Below, piece after piece: positions 44,254-53,364 of a stretch of DNA of 64,000 bases. Source of the DNA: JAHDNZ01 sp036721855. Lineage in GTDB: Bacteria > Bacillota > DTU065. The stretch is from the NCBI GenBank assembly GCA_036721855.1, contig DAIMKF010000008.1:5013-69012 (forward strand), read 5' to 3'. Both the position numbers and the translations under genes were made by a program. Position 1 is the stretch's first letter. Each line of letters opens with the position of its first letter. The notes below the pieces were generated by a model. The model had not been told where the DNA came from. It worked only from the letters and a program-made list of their open reading frames with translations, and did not search any database.

Positions 44254-44599
44254 TGAAATCCATAATTTTAAATGTTATATCAAGTCGATCTTCGTAAACC
44301 ACAACCTTTTCTACATAGGTTTGGATAATGTTTTTCATCTTAAGCAAGTCCTTAGATTCTAGGGCTTGCTTATCTTTTTTTAGATAAACTTTCATCATAT
44401 CCTCATTAAGCTCTATACGACTTTCCGAGGTGAGCTTATTCAGATCTTTTGTTAAAATTCCCTTTTGTTCCTCTAGTCCGGTTAAGGTTTCCTTCATAGA
44501 TTCGGTATAGAGGCCGTCTTTTATTGCTTTGATTATTCGATCTATTTTTGTAGTAACTTCAACAAGCGTTTTTTCGGTTTTTTCTACTATCGTTATTCC
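44254..44599 (-). pseudogene. Serine recombinase (integrase) C-terminal relic
   Basis: The minus strand is open from 44599 into ssrA and encodes about 115 residues of coiled-coil tail: KTLVEVTTKIDRIIKAIKDG, GLEEQKGILTKDLNKL, IELNEDMMKVYLKKDKQAL, VEKVVVYEDRLDITFKI. This is the C-terminal end of large serine recombinases. A TAG at 44600-44602 closes the frame upstream and no catalytic domain is found, so the enzyme is dead. Its position next to ssrA, reading across the junction, is typical of an integrated element. Confidence 0.82.
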
Positions 44600-44666
44600 C
44601 TAGATAATTTATTTTTCTGCGCAACGCGAAGTTTTTCAACTAATGTCGCTATGCCTGCATTGAATC

Positions 44667-45821
44667 CTATTTAGGATATTTTCTGTAAGGCATTCGTAAC
44701 ATATCTTGCTTTTTAACCCTAATACGATACGCCAGCCACAAATCAATTTTGTGAAATTCTTTTTTTCTAGTTAACTCTATATCAATTCCCATTGCTTCTG
44801 TAGAGTACTCAAAGCCATTGTAATAGACAGAACCTATCATATGAAAAGGAAGAAGATCAAAATTGGCCATATCGAAACCTAAATCGGTAATTATTTGGGC
44901 AACTTCTTCAGATGTAAGAGTAGGATCTACAGCTCTGATAAATATTTCTATTGCTGTTTTACAATTCTGAATCACCTTTTGATTATCACCATAATGTGCT
45001 TCTAAAGAAATAATTGCGCTTTTTATTTGATTTGAAAATGAGTTTGATGTTAACTGAATATACAGATAATCGTAAGGCTCATTTGGCATTCTAAAGCCCC
45101 AGTAATTAGAAACTTGTTCTGGAAGTTTCCAGAGGATTAGATCGTTTCTATTCATTGCAACTGCAAATGCATTCCAAGTATCTTCAAAAGCTTCTTTATT
45201 TTCTAAACCACTGTCTGGAAGAAGGAAAGCGGATGCTTTTGTGATAGCTTTTTCGCGAATAGTATCTAATGTTTTTTGGTAATGATTATTAATAAAATCA
45301 ATCAGTAAAAATACTTCATAGGGATGGTCAGTTTGCGAAGAAACTCCCAAATTAATAGAACCCCTGTTAATTGTGTAAGTTTCTTTGGCCATAGCATTAC
45401 CATACTTTTCGACAAGGAAAGGTTGTAGGTCAAGTAAGGCTTCCGCGTCTATGTATAGAGAAGATCTTCCTTGGGGTACATAGAAAACATCGGGAGCGTC
45501 TTTTGCTGCAAAATCAGCGAGAATACGCTGTTCATACCCAGATATAAAACCAGTTTTAAATTGCATGTCTTCGTATGAAGTTGGGCTAATTTCTAAAACA
45601 ACTTCGACCTCTGGATACATCTCCTCGAACTCATACTTGATCTCTTTCATGTACTCCTCTTCCAAGTAACCTCCGTAGCCACTCAACCTGAGATTGATTT
45701 TATCATCGCTCACACTGGGCTTACTTGCCAAAAATGAAGTTGGCAAGAATGACTTCACAATCAAAACACCAGCTAGCAAAATGAGAACAATAAATATCAC
45801 AAAAGTTCCGCGATCTTTCAA
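44667..45821 (-). CDS. Membrane-anchored solute-binding-like protein
   Basis: 384 residues. One N-terminal membrane segment (TFVIFIVLILLAGVLIV), then an extracellular part similar to family 1 solute-binding proteins: INLRLSGYGGYLEEEYMKEIKYEFEEMYPEVEVVLEI, ILADFAAKDAPDVFYVPQG, LLDLQPFL. The second lobe is less typical. It has no lipobox. Located in the ssrA island together with another exported protein 13 bases upstream. Ligand and role unknown; a sensory or surface role is as likely as transport. Confidence 0.65.
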   Translation of the reverse strand: MKDRGTFVIFIVLILLAGVLIVKSFLPTSFLASKPSVSDDKINLRLSGYGGYLEEEYMKEIKYEFEEMYPEVEVVLEISPTSYEDMQFKTGFISGYEQRILADFAAKDAPDVFYVPQGRSSLYIDAEALLDLQPFLVEKYGNAMAKETYTINRGSINLGVSSQTDHPYEVFLLIDFINNHYQKTLDTIREKAITKASAFLLPDSGLENKEAFEDTWNAFAVAMNRNDLILWKLPEQVSNYWGFRMPNEPYDYLYIQLTSNSFSNQIKSAIISLEAHYGDNQKVIQNCKTAIEIFIRAVDPTLTSEEVAQIITDLGFDMANFDLLPFHMIGSVYYNGFEYSTEAMGIDIELTRKKEFHKIDLWLAYRIRVKKQDMLRMPYRKYPK

Positions 45822-45834
45822 TTTAGAACCTCCT

Positions 45835-46374
45835 TCATTGTTCTAGAGTTTTCATCTTTTTCCGTTGCCATGCTGGCATATTTAGCCACCCTTGCTGGTA
45901 TTCCCAAGCAATATTTTCGATTAAATCGATAGCTTGGGAACGATTTTTACTTAACTTATTTACACCAAAGCTAAGATAGGCATTTATTTTTACAATGGTA
46001 CTTTCATCGATATAAGAGGCTATTACTGTTTCTTCTTCCAATTGTCGAGCTGGATTTGAGACTAACATAATCACATCATATCTTTCAGGGGAGCTCTGTA
46101 ACTTCTGTAACATCTTAGGGATGGCTGTCAACATATTTCCACTGTGCTTGTTTGCATAATAAATTTTGACCACGAAACCTGAAGATGCCTTGTAATCCTT
46201 AACGAAAGCTCTGAGGGGTTCTTCTAGCATAATTTCAGGATAAAAAATACATGCTATTTGCTCGCTGGTATTTTGAAAGGACTTCCAACTTGGAAATATC
46301 TTCCAACCAAGAAATATAATTGTTAAGAGCAATCCCCCAAGCAAAAAGAGCAAAAAACGTTTTTTCATAGACAT
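45835..46374 (-). CDS. Exported or membrane-anchored binding-protein-like protein
   Basis: 179 residues: basic head and membrane segment (KKRFLLFLLGGLLLTIIFLGW), then a domain with YPEIMLEEPLRAFVKDYKAS, RYDVIMLVSNPARQLEEE, which recalls the first lobe of molybdate-type binding proteins. It is too short for a full binding protein. Co-directional with the next gene (13-base gap). Function unknown. Confidence 0.6.
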   Translation of the reverse strand: MSMKKRFLLFLLGGLLLTIIFLGWKIFPSWKSFQNTSEQIACIFYPEIMLEEPLRAFVKDYKASSGFVVKIYYANKHSGNMLTAIPKMLQKLQSSPERYDVIMLVSNPARQLEEETVIASYIDESTIVKINAYLSFGVNKLSKNRSQAIDLIENIAWEYQQGWLNMPAWQRKKMKTLEQ

Positions 46375-46441
46375 TTTCCTCCTTTAACTTAGGTTAATCG
46401 TTCTTCTTCGTTGTAAGAACACCTTCTTATATTCAAGTCAT

Positions 46442-46468
46442 AGACAGGAAGCTCTTACCTTCCTGTCT
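46442..46468. terminator. Hairpin downstream of the 97-residue gene
   Basis: 10-bp perfect stem AGACAGGAAG / CTTCCTGTCT with a seven-base loop, between two minus-strand genes of the island. Confidence 0.55.
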
Positions 46469-46487
46469 TTGAACGACCCTATTCTAC

Positions 46488-46781
46488 TCAATATAAGTGG
46501 TAACTCCAACCTTGAGGTTCTATATATACAGAGTCTTTATTTATTGATACTTCGACTATTTCGTCGTTTGGTTCTGAGGCTTCAGTGAAGTAAAGAACAA
46601 ACTTTGGTTCTCTGATCTGATGCATTAAACTGAATAAACCAAATAAAGCTGCTAGGATTGCTGCTGCCGCTGTAAGAGATTCATACCAAGTTAGGACACC
46701 AAAGCAGGTAGCTAGAAACGCTAACAAGGGCACAAATACTAAAACCAACCATAACGGACACTTCGATTTAGAAAACCGCAA
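46488..46781 (-). CDS. Small membrane protein of unknown function
   Basis: 97 residues with two hydrophobic segments (LWLVLVFVPLLAFLATCFGVL and SLTAAAAILAALFGLFSL) and a short polar tail. No family recognised. It lies within the ssrA island, upstream of the two binding-protein-like genes. Confidence 0.5.
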   Translation of the reverse strand: MRFSKSKCPLWLVLVFVPLLAFLATCFGVLTWYESLTAAAAILAALFGLFSLMHQIREPKFVLYFTEASEPNDEIVEVSINKDSVYIEPQGWSYHLY

Positions 46782-47014
46782 TCGCGTTTAGCTTCACTCC
46801 TATATAAACATTTTGTGCTTTTTCCCGCGTTACAAGGTGGTCTGTTTCGTTGTTGCGCTCTGTTTTCATAGAATGCTTTCTTGGGAAATCATGTATAATC
46901 ATTAGTTCCTTTGATTTTGGTGCTTGTCCTTCTTTTATTCAGTCTTAAAGAACCTAATCGTCCCTAAGAGTGCCTTATCATACTTATGTCTATTGTGGAT
47001 TTGATATAGTACGT
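46782..47014. other. Right end of the ssrA island, no gene
   Basis: AT-rich stretch without a supported frame between the 97-residue gene and the right repeat. It probably contains the promoter of the minus-strand genes. Confidence 0.4.
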
Positions 47015-47028
47015 ACCGCCTCCACCAT
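47015..47028 (+). repeat. attR-like copy of the ssrA 3' end
   Basis: Exact second copy of ACCGCCTCCACCAT, 2775 bases after the first. Directly beyond it comes a hairpin that would be the natural ssrA terminator before insertion. Confidence 0.85.
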
Positions 47029-47055
47029 AAAAGAACTTAAATATTGATACAATAG

Positions 47056-47082
47056 AAACTCCTTGATTTCAAGGGGTTTTGT
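47056..47082 (+). terminator. Displaced ssrA terminator
   Basis: AAACTCCTTG / CAAGGGGTTT stem (one G-T pair) with a short loop and T-rich tail, 28 bases after the right repeat; it would have followed ssrA before the island entered. Confidence 0.65.
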
Positions 47083-47142
47083 TGTTTTTGGAGATAAATT
47101 TAAGATGAATTTTCTATATTTGCACACAGTATTGCTAAATTA

Positions 47143-47167
47143 TGCACACCTGTGTGCAGTTTTTTTG
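47143..47167 (+). terminator. Hairpin with T-run
   Basis: TGCACAC / GTGTGCA stem, two-base gap, then a run of seven T. A further TGCACAC copy lies 22 bases upstream. Confidence 0.55.
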
Positions 47168-47330
47168 AGTGGGTGCTCTTTTTAGCGATAAGGGGATTTG
47201 GTTAATTCTAACTGGCTTTTTTGTTATTATTTAATATAATATAGTTATGACTTGGAAGATTGGAAATAGTTAATAATGTTTTTTAGTTTAAGATTGATTT
47301 TAGAGGCATTGATATGAAAGGGGGGAGGCA

Positions 47331-47513
47331 ATGGGAAATTTTGTTTTAGATGGAGTCATGGGTTTATGTGTAGCTGATGCATTAGGTGTTCCAGTAGAGT
47401 TTATGGATAGGGGAACCCTTAAAAAAGATCCAGTAGTTGGTATGAGAGGATATGGTACATACAATCAACCTGCTAGTACACGGTCGAGTACATATGAGGG
47501 CGTGTCTCGCTGA
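47331..47513 (+). pseudogene. ADP-ribosylglycohydrolase, truncated after about 48 codons
   Basis: The frame opens with a good ribosome site (GGGGGGAGG) and GNFVLDGVMGLCVADALGVPVEFMDR, the N-terminal signature of ADP-ribosylglycohydrolases (DraG family), through GYGTYNQPA. Homologous sequence then stops near base 47475, just where the metal-ligand TWSDDT segment should follow, and 12 unrelated residues lead to a stop. No downstream remainder is present in the window. It marks the left junction of the acquired segment. Confidence 0.78.
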
Positions 47514-47528
47514 GAATTGACACGCCCT
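47497..47528. terminator. Inverted repeat at the junction
   Basis: AGGGCGTGTC / GACACGCCCT, 10 bp perfect with a 12-base loop, spanning the stop of the truncated gene. It has no T-run; it may be a mobile-element end or a weak terminator. Confidence 0.5.
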
Positions 47529-47725
47529 GCTACAACCGAAAAGCGAGGGAGCAACTTCCATTACTACTATCCTAAATATATTAATGCTTACCATAAAGAA
47601 AATTACCCGACCTGTAAAGGGAATCTGCACCCGATGGACAAACTGACATTATAGTAGACGATAAGATTTGTATATGAGTTGAACACCCAGGTCAAGGTTG
47701 CTTATTTGCCAAAAGGAGGAACAAG

Positions 47726-48475
47726 ATGTTTGATTATACAGACAACAGCAACAATCTTTGGGAAGCGATTGCCGATGATTGGGATAACCGTGTTGGCGAT
47801 GATGGCAACGACTTTCATCGTGAACTAATCCGCCCGGCTACTCTGCGAATGTTAAATCCGTTGAGTGGTGAACGCATTTTAGATGCTGCTTGCGGTAACG
47901 GTGTGTTCTCACGGTATCTGGCAGAACTCGGCGCAGAGGTCGTCGCTTTCGATTACAGCCCTGCCATGATTGAACATGCAAATAAACGCTGTGCGCCATT
48001 TATGGATCATATCTCGTTTTCTGTTGCGGACGCTACTAACTACGACCAGTTAATAACGCTTGGTAATGGGAAGTCATTTGATAAAGCTGTTGCGAATATG
48101 GCGGTCATGGGCATACCCGATATATCCCCATTGTTCAAAGCTGTTTTTGAAATGCTTCAGCACGATGGAGTGTTCGTTTTTTCCGCTACTCACCCTTGCT
48201 TTCAAACGCCTGGTAAGAGCTTTACCCCTGACGGAAGCGGTGTGATTACAACCGATTACATCAACTCAAAACGCTATTCATATCAGATACTAGCTGATAA
48301 TCCAAAGTGCGCCTATCACTGGCATCGTCCTCTGCAAGACTTATTGAGGATATGTTTTGACGCTGGTTTTGTTCTTGATGGTTTAGAAGAACCAGTATTC
48401 GCCAAAGGATGTTGTACACACTCTGTCTGGGAGAATGTTCCATTGCCGATTGTTATGCGAATACGGAAACTATAA
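47726..48475 (+). CDS. Class I SAM-dependent methyltransferase
   Basis: 249 residues with SAM motif I ILDAACGNGVFSRYLAELGA near residue 50, VVAFDYSPAMIEHANKR, and motif post-I region FDKAVANMAVMGI. UbiE/Methyltransf_11-type fold; substrate unknown. AAAGGAGGAAC lies seven bases before the ATG. First intact gene of the G+C-richer segment; codon use (CGC, CCG, CTG) differs from the native part. Confidence 0.83.
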   Translation: MFDYTDNSNNLWEAIADDWDNRVGDDGNDFHRELIRPATLRMLNPLSGERILDAACGNGVFSRYLAELGAEVVAFDYSPAMIEHANKRCAPFMDHISFSVADATNYDQLITLGNGKSFDKAVANMAVMGIPDISPLFKAVFEMLQHDGVFVFSATHPCFQTPGKSFTPDGSGVITTDYINSKRYSYQILADNPKCAYHWHRPLQDLLRICFDAGFVLDGLEEPVFAKGCCTHSVWENVPLPIVMRIRKL

Positions 48476-48900
48476 GGAAGATGTTCTATGCCAAAGTTGC
48501 CGAACATGCTCATAATCCTGTCATATGACCCGAATTAGAAAATCGAATTTGAACGGATCCGTGATTGGAGCAGATAGGCGACTTAATGCTTTTTAAATCA
48601 AATACGTTAGCAGTACATCCACCTCTGGTTTGTACGCTAAGCCTATCATTGATATTGTGGCTGTTATGGAAGTCTATGATACTGTCCTGGCTTATTGAGG
48701 AAGTGAACGGTGACCGTGTTCTCAACACTAACCTAAAGACAAATTTTATTCTAGGTGATATAAACAAAGCCATTCAGGAGGGCGAAACGACGTGAATCTT
48801 GAAGTGGATTGGAAGCCCAAGAAGCGATGCTATTGCAACATTACCTTTCCGGGCATTATTGATTGCATATTATGCAGGGGCTAATGGAGGTAAATAAACT
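48476..48900 (+). pseudogene. Relic stretch including a GrpB (UPF0157)-like fragment
   Basis: Around 48600-48690 the frame reads SSTSTSGLYAKPIIDIVAVM, the GrpB/UPF0157 core (usually GSTSVPGLxAKPIIDI), flanked by stops. Further on come unrelated open pieces (VNGDRVLNTNLKTNFILGDI; LPFRALLIAYYAGANGG). Several broken genes seem joined here. No intact gene is supported. Confidence 0.55.
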
Positions 48901-51252
48901 GTGACTGATACAATAAAAATCACTGGCGCACGAATCCACAATCTGAAAAAAATTGATGTTGAAATCCCTAAAGGCAAACTGACAGTCATAACCGGCGTGT
49001 CCGGTTCGGGCAAGTCCAGCCTTGCCTTTGATACACTATACGAAGAAGGTAAACGGCGGTATCTGATGTTTTCGGATACAGCGTTTATGGTGGATAGCAT
49101 TCCCACCTTTGAAAGAATAACCGGATTGTCGCCTACGGTAGCGGTAGAACAGCGGATAACACGCCAGTCAAATCCACGAAGTACCGTTGGAACACGCACA
49201 AAAATCAGTGCCATGCTTGCGATGCTGTTCGCTAATTATGGAAAACGCGACCCCGAATATGATGACGGTCTGCCGCTGGAGATGGCGATGTTTCAAAAGA
49301 ATTCGGCAAAAGGAATGTGTGTGCGGTGCTTGGGGAGCAGCATGACTGCTACGGTAAATGAAGAAGTGTTATTTAAAAATCCCGAAAGGTTATTGAGGGA
49401 TATATTGCCGGAGGTCACTCGTGGCGGAACAGGACGTAGATTCCGAGAGTTTTGTCAATTTCACCATTTTTCTTTTGAACAAAGATATTGCGATTTAACC
49501 ACAGACGAACAAACTCTACTCATATATGGTGACGGAGGGAAAACGCCATTTAACGGTGTGATTCCGTGGCTGTTGCGTTCAGGTAAAATAGAAGAAATCA
49601 GTGGACGGCAAAATTATCTTTATAAAAAAGCTGGATTGATTACTTCTAAATCATGCCCGAAATGTAAAGGAACAGGGCTTGGTGAAGCTGCTTCCCACAC
49701 CACCGTAGGGAATAATACCATTTCTGAACTGGAATCAATGTATATCCGCGATCTTCGGGGCTTCTTTACAGACAATCCTGAATTACCCGGTAAAAGGCTT
49801 ACCGAAGAAATTTTGCTCAAATTAGAATGTATGGATGACGTGGGCTTGCATCACCTCGCTTTATCTCGACCCATTACAACTCTCTCGGGCGGAGAAATTC
49901 AACGCCTATTCCTTGCCAGTTATGTCATCGCCGAAATGGATTCCATCATCTTCATTTTTGACGAACCCACCATCGGTTTGCACGAAGTAGAAAAACAAAA
50001 GCTCATTTCCATTATTCAAAACTTGATAAAGCGCGGAAACACGGTAATCGCCGTAGAACATGACGAAAACTTTATGAAAGCTGCTGACTATATCATCGAC
50101 CTCGGCCCACGTGCCGGGGAACATGGCGGTCAACGGATTTTTCAAGGAAGCTATGCCGATTTCATGGGTTGTGATAATTCTCTGACTTCGCCCTATTTAT
50201 CAGGTAGAGCGGCAATGCCGATAAAAACAGTGTACAAACCGATTGACAATCAAAAACTGTTGACTCTTAAAAATTGCTGCATCCATAATCTACGAAATGT
50301 TTCTGCGGAGATACCGCTCGGGTTATTGGTCGGTGTGGCAGGTGTATCCGGTAGCGGCAAGTCCAGTCTTATTTCCGACACTCTTGTTCCGAAACTGAAA
50401 GAAAAGTTGAAAAACAAACTGGTGTCGGACGATGAGGATAAAAATGTGGATGATGAAATTTTACCTGATACCGAAATAGGCGGTACAGAGCATATTAAGA
50501 AATGCGTTATCATCGACCAAAAGCCAATCGGACGTAGCCGTACATCCTGTCCCGCGACCTATACCGGAATTTTTGATAAAATCCGTGCGCTGTTCGCCAA
50601 ACAAAGCGGAATGGATCCTGGACTTTTTACGGTCAATTCCAAAGGTGGCTGCCGCGTTTGCAAGGGCGATGGCGTGATTCATTATCATGTAGGCATGGGG
50701 AATTTCATTGATTTAGAATGTGAAACGTGTGCCGGAACCGGCTTTATTGAGGAAGCCATGTCGATTATGTTGGACGGTAAAAACATTCGTGAAATTTTAG
50801 AAATGAGTGTTTCCACTGCTATCGCCTTTTTCAAAAAGAAAGATAAAACCATATTAAAGATGCTACAAACGCTGGAGCGTGTCGGAATGGGATATATCAG
50901 GTTAGGGCAAAAAACACCCACTATCTCTGGCGGCGAAGCACAAAGGATTAAGTTGGCATCGGAGCTTGGAAAATCCGGCAGCGCAAAGGGTAACGTCTAC
51001 ATACTGGACGAACCGACCACTGGGTTGTCATTTTCAGACAGTGAGCGGTTAATTCATTTGATGCAGGAACTTGTAGATGGCGGCAGCACGGTAATTGTTA
51101 CCGAGCATGACCCGTCCGTGCTGTCAAATTGCGATTATATTATTGAAATGGGGCCAGGCGGCGGCAGTGACGGCGGATATGTGCTTGCTACAGGAACGCC
51201 TGCCGAACTGAAAGTTAATAGCAAATCTATAATCGGGAGGTATTTGAAATGA
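48901..51252 (+). CDS. UvrA-like double ABC ATPase (excinuclease A paralogue)
   Basis: 783 residues, shorter than UvrA (about 940). Two ABC modules: first Walker A GVSGSGKSS near residue 32, signature TLSGGEIQRL near 325, DEPTIGLHE; second Walker A GVSGSGKSS near 480, signature ISGGEAQRIKLA, DEPTTGLS. Zinc motifs CPKCKGTG and CRVCKGDG/CETCAGTG are kept. Short UvrA-like paralogues of this kind occur in Bacillota accessory DNA and in antibiotic producers (DrrC-type) where they are linked to drug resistance. GTG start with ATGGAGGTAA ahead. Its stop overlaps the next gene. Confidence 0.88.
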   Translation: MTDTIKITGARIHNLKKIDVEIPKGKLTVITGVSGSGKSSLAFDTLYEEGKRRYLMFSDTAFMVDSIPTFERITGLSPTVAVEQRITRQSNPRSTVGTRTKISAMLAMLFANYGKRDPEYDDGLPLEMAMFQKNSAKGMCVRCLGSSMTATVNEEVLFKNPERLLRDILPEVTRGGTGRRFREFCQFHHFSFEQRYCDLTTDEQTLLIYGDGGKTPFNGVIPWLLRSGKIEEISGRQNYLYKKAGLITSKSCPKCKGTGLGEAASHTTVGNNTISELESMYIRDLRGFFTDNPELPGKRLTEEILLKLECMDDVGLHHLALSRPITTLSGGEIQRLFLASYVIAEMDSIIFIFDEPTIGLHEVEKQKLISIIQNLIKRGNTVIAVEHDENFMKAADYIIDLGPRAGEHGGQRIFQGSYADFMGCDNSLTSPYLSGRAAMPIKTVYKPIDNQKLLTLKNCCIHNLRNVSAEIPLGLLVGVAGVSGSGKSSLISDTLVPKLKEKLKNKLVSDDEDKNVDDEILPDTEIGGTEHIKKCVIIDQKPIGRSRTSCPATYTGIFDKIRALFAKQSGMDPGLFTVNSKGGCRVCKGDGVIHYHVGMGNFIDLECETCAGTGFIEEAMSIMLDGKNIREILEMSVSTAIAFFKKKDKTILKMLQTLERVGMGYIRLGQKTPTISGGEAQRIKLASELGKSGSAKGNVYILDEPTTGLSFSDSERLIHLMQELVDGGSTVIVTEHDPSVLSNCDYIIEMGPGGGSDGGYVLATGTPAELKVNSKSIIGRYLK

Positions 51253-52160
51253 ACCATGCCTTCCTTCAACGACTTGACGACTATATCATCGAACACCGTT
51301 ATCGTCTTGTGAATTCTGTTTTGGTTTATGAAAATGACGAATTGGTTTTTGAACGGTATTATAATAAATTTATGCCGGAAAGCCGCAATCAAATAAAATC
51401 TGTTTGGAAAAGCATATTGTCCCTTACGCTTGGTATCTGTCTTGATAAAGGAATTATAGGTAGCATTGAAGACCCAGTATGCCGCTATTTACCGTCTTTC
51501 AATGAGGACATACACCCTTATCACAAGCATATGACCATTAAGCATCTGCTCACCATGTCCAGCGGGATTTACTGGAATGGTGGCGTTCATTATCATTGTC
51601 CCATGTTTGAGCAGTTGCGGCGTTCCCGAAATTGGGTGGAGCATATTGCTGATGTCCAAATGAAGGCTCTACCGGGTTCGGTTTTTCAATACAAGGAATG
51701 GGATGTCGTTCTGCTTTCTGCTGTGATTGGTACCGCTTGCGGAAATTCATCGTGGGATTATTGTTATAAGCATTTATATCAGCCATTAGGGATAGAAAGC
51801 GATAAGTGGACGCAAACGAAATGCGGTGTTGATTATCCCTCTTTCGACGCAGACATAACCTCCGATTTATCCGCTCGTGACCTTGCTAAAATAGGACTGT
51901 TGATGCTCCACGGCGGCAAGTGGAAGGGGCAATGTATTATATCGGAAGAATATGTGAAAGCGGCAATTTCATCGTCAGAAGTGAATAGTGGCTATGGATT
52001 TTTATGGTGGTTATCGGATAAGGGCTATCACGGACGAGGTTTTGGCGGTCAGGAGTTGAATGTATATCCCAACGAAGATATTGTCGCGGTGGTTCAGGCG
52101 ACCGTCACGCCAAGCAGTAAGAGTTATGGAGATATTTGTGCTGGAATTATAAGCGAATAA
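51249..52160 (+). CDS. Serine hydrolase of the beta-lactamase/penicillin-binding fold
   Basis: 303 residues. Nucleophile motif SVWK (SxxK) near residue 51, LLTMSSGIYW near 95, and HGRGFGGQ (third motif) near 270, as in class C-like esterases of the AmpC/EstB group. No signal peptide, so a cytoplasmic esterase or peptidase is more likely than a beta-lactamase. Starts four bases inside the UvrA-like stop (ATGA overlap): the two genes are co-translated. Confidence 0.83.
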   Translation: MNHAFLQRLDDYIIEHRYRLVNSVLVYENDELVFERYYNKFMPESRNQIKSVWKSILSLTLGICLDKGIIGSIEDPVCRYLPSFNEDIHPYHKHMTIKHLLTMSSGIYWNGGVHYHCPMFEQLRRSRNWVEHIADVQMKALPGSVFQYKEWDVVLLSAVIGTACGNSSWDYCYKHLYQPLGIESDKWTQTKCGVDYPSFDADITSDLSARDLAKIGLLMLHGGKWKGQCIISEEYVKAAISSSEVNSGYGFLWWLSDKGYHGRGFGGQELNVYPNEDIVAVVQATVTPSSKSYGDICAGIISE

Positions 52161-52171
52161 ACGCAAGGAGG

Positions 52172-52466
52172 TTTTGAGGTATATCCAATATTAGAAACAA
52201 GGAGATTGTTATTAAAGCCTTTGCAGGAAAGCAATTTGGATGATATGTATAAGTTATATTCAAATCCGACAGCTTCCGAAACAATGGAATATTGGGATTC
52301 CATATACAGTTTTGCAAACCCTGTCATTAAACCTAAAAGAGACGTATTCGTTAAAACTCTAAAAACAGTGTTATCAAAAGGCTTTTTCGACGAAGGAGTG
52401 TGGGAAGAAGAAAACCAAAATTATAGATACCCATGTTTGAATGGATGGAATGTATTTCCTTGTTAA
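52172..52466 (+). pseudogene. GNAT acetyltransferase N-terminal relic
   Basis: After AAGGAGG the frame reads EVYPILETRRLLLKPLQESNLDDMYKLYSNP, a RimJ-type GNAT start, but without an ATG/GTG/TTG at the right distance. From about residue 35 it changes to unrelated sequence and stops. The acetyl-CoA binding part is missing. Confidence 0.65.
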
Positions 52467-52716
52467 CGTATCAGCGCTGGGTACAGTATGCATTTGGCTA
52501 ACGGCCAATGCGAAATCGACAGCACGCTCGTAATCGTAGTGGTAGTGGAATAGGATATCCAGCCGTGAGCCGGGATTAACGGTGACCGTGTCTGACGCGT
52601 GAATGAAAAACATTTCGTTTAAATAAAAACTGCCGTGATGAGCCTACCCGCGAACCTTTGTCTATACCGATTTCCACTAAACAAACCTCGCTGTAGCGTG
52701 GGATGGTTCCTCGGCG
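52467..52716. other. Unassigned G+C-rich stretch
   Basis: Open fragments occur on the minus strand in two frames (VCLVEIGIDKGSRVGSS; DTVTVNPGSRLDILFHY), suggesting a frameshifted inverted relic. I do not recognise a family. Confidence 0.35.
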
Positions 52717-53364
52717 TTGGTTTTTGAATACAATTTCTTTTCCAAAGGCTATGCCTATTCCGACATTCGGAATGTGTGCGGTAACTTCTACAATGAGAAA
52801 GCGAAAGCGGCGATTTTGTCCGCGTATGGCGCAATAGACGAGCGTGAAGTTATCATAGACGACATCGCGAAGACTTTCCCGCATTGGGCTAACACCCTGT
52901 TGGAAAGGGTTAAGGACGGGAGGCTGCTAGCAGCGGTGGAAAAATTTGTGCAGAAGAAAATCATTATGTCCTTTGACGAGTTTTTGAGCTTTCGTAATGT
53001 GGAAATTAGAAATAAGGATCACGAGAGAATCGTGCGGATGTTTTACCCGCATCTCACCAGCGTGTGCGGTGTGCCAGAAGCTTTATCGAAAGTGATTGGA
53101 GAGATAATCGGTGTTGACTTCTTCGGGGCGTCTATTATAACTGGATGCTTCACAAACGACGATACGATCGCGCCGTATGGTACGCCTGACTTATATTGTA
53201 AATGGGATAGTGGGATTCAAGTCTATTTATATGGAGCGTTGCCCAAAAGCAATTTTCTCGCGTTACAACCCAATGAATATGTGCTGTTTGCTCTCTCTGA
53301 CCAAATCACCAACAACGTAGAGCAAACGATGGATCATCACTTTTATATGAGGTGTGCCCAATGA
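52717..53364 (+). CDS. Protein of unknown function, possibly a truncated gene
   Basis: 215 residues, mostly polar, with a stop in frame just before the ATG and no ribosome site. The C-terminal part (APYGTPDLYCKWDSGIQVYLYGALPKSNF) looks like a folded alpha/beta domain; no family recognised. Coding bias matches its neighbours. Overlaps the next gene by four bases. It may be the surviving 3' part of a longer gene. Confidence 0.5.
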   Translation: MVFEYNFFSKGYAYSDIRNVCGNFYNEKAKAAILSAYGAIDEREVIIDDIAKTFPHWANTLLERVKDGRLLAAVEKFVQKKIIMSFDEFLSFRNVEIRNKDHERIVRMFYPHLTSVCGVPEALSKVIGEIIGVDFFGASIITGCFTNDDTIAPYGTPDLYCKWDSGIQVYLYGALPKSNFLALQPNEYVLFALSDQITNNVEQTMDHHFYMRCAQ

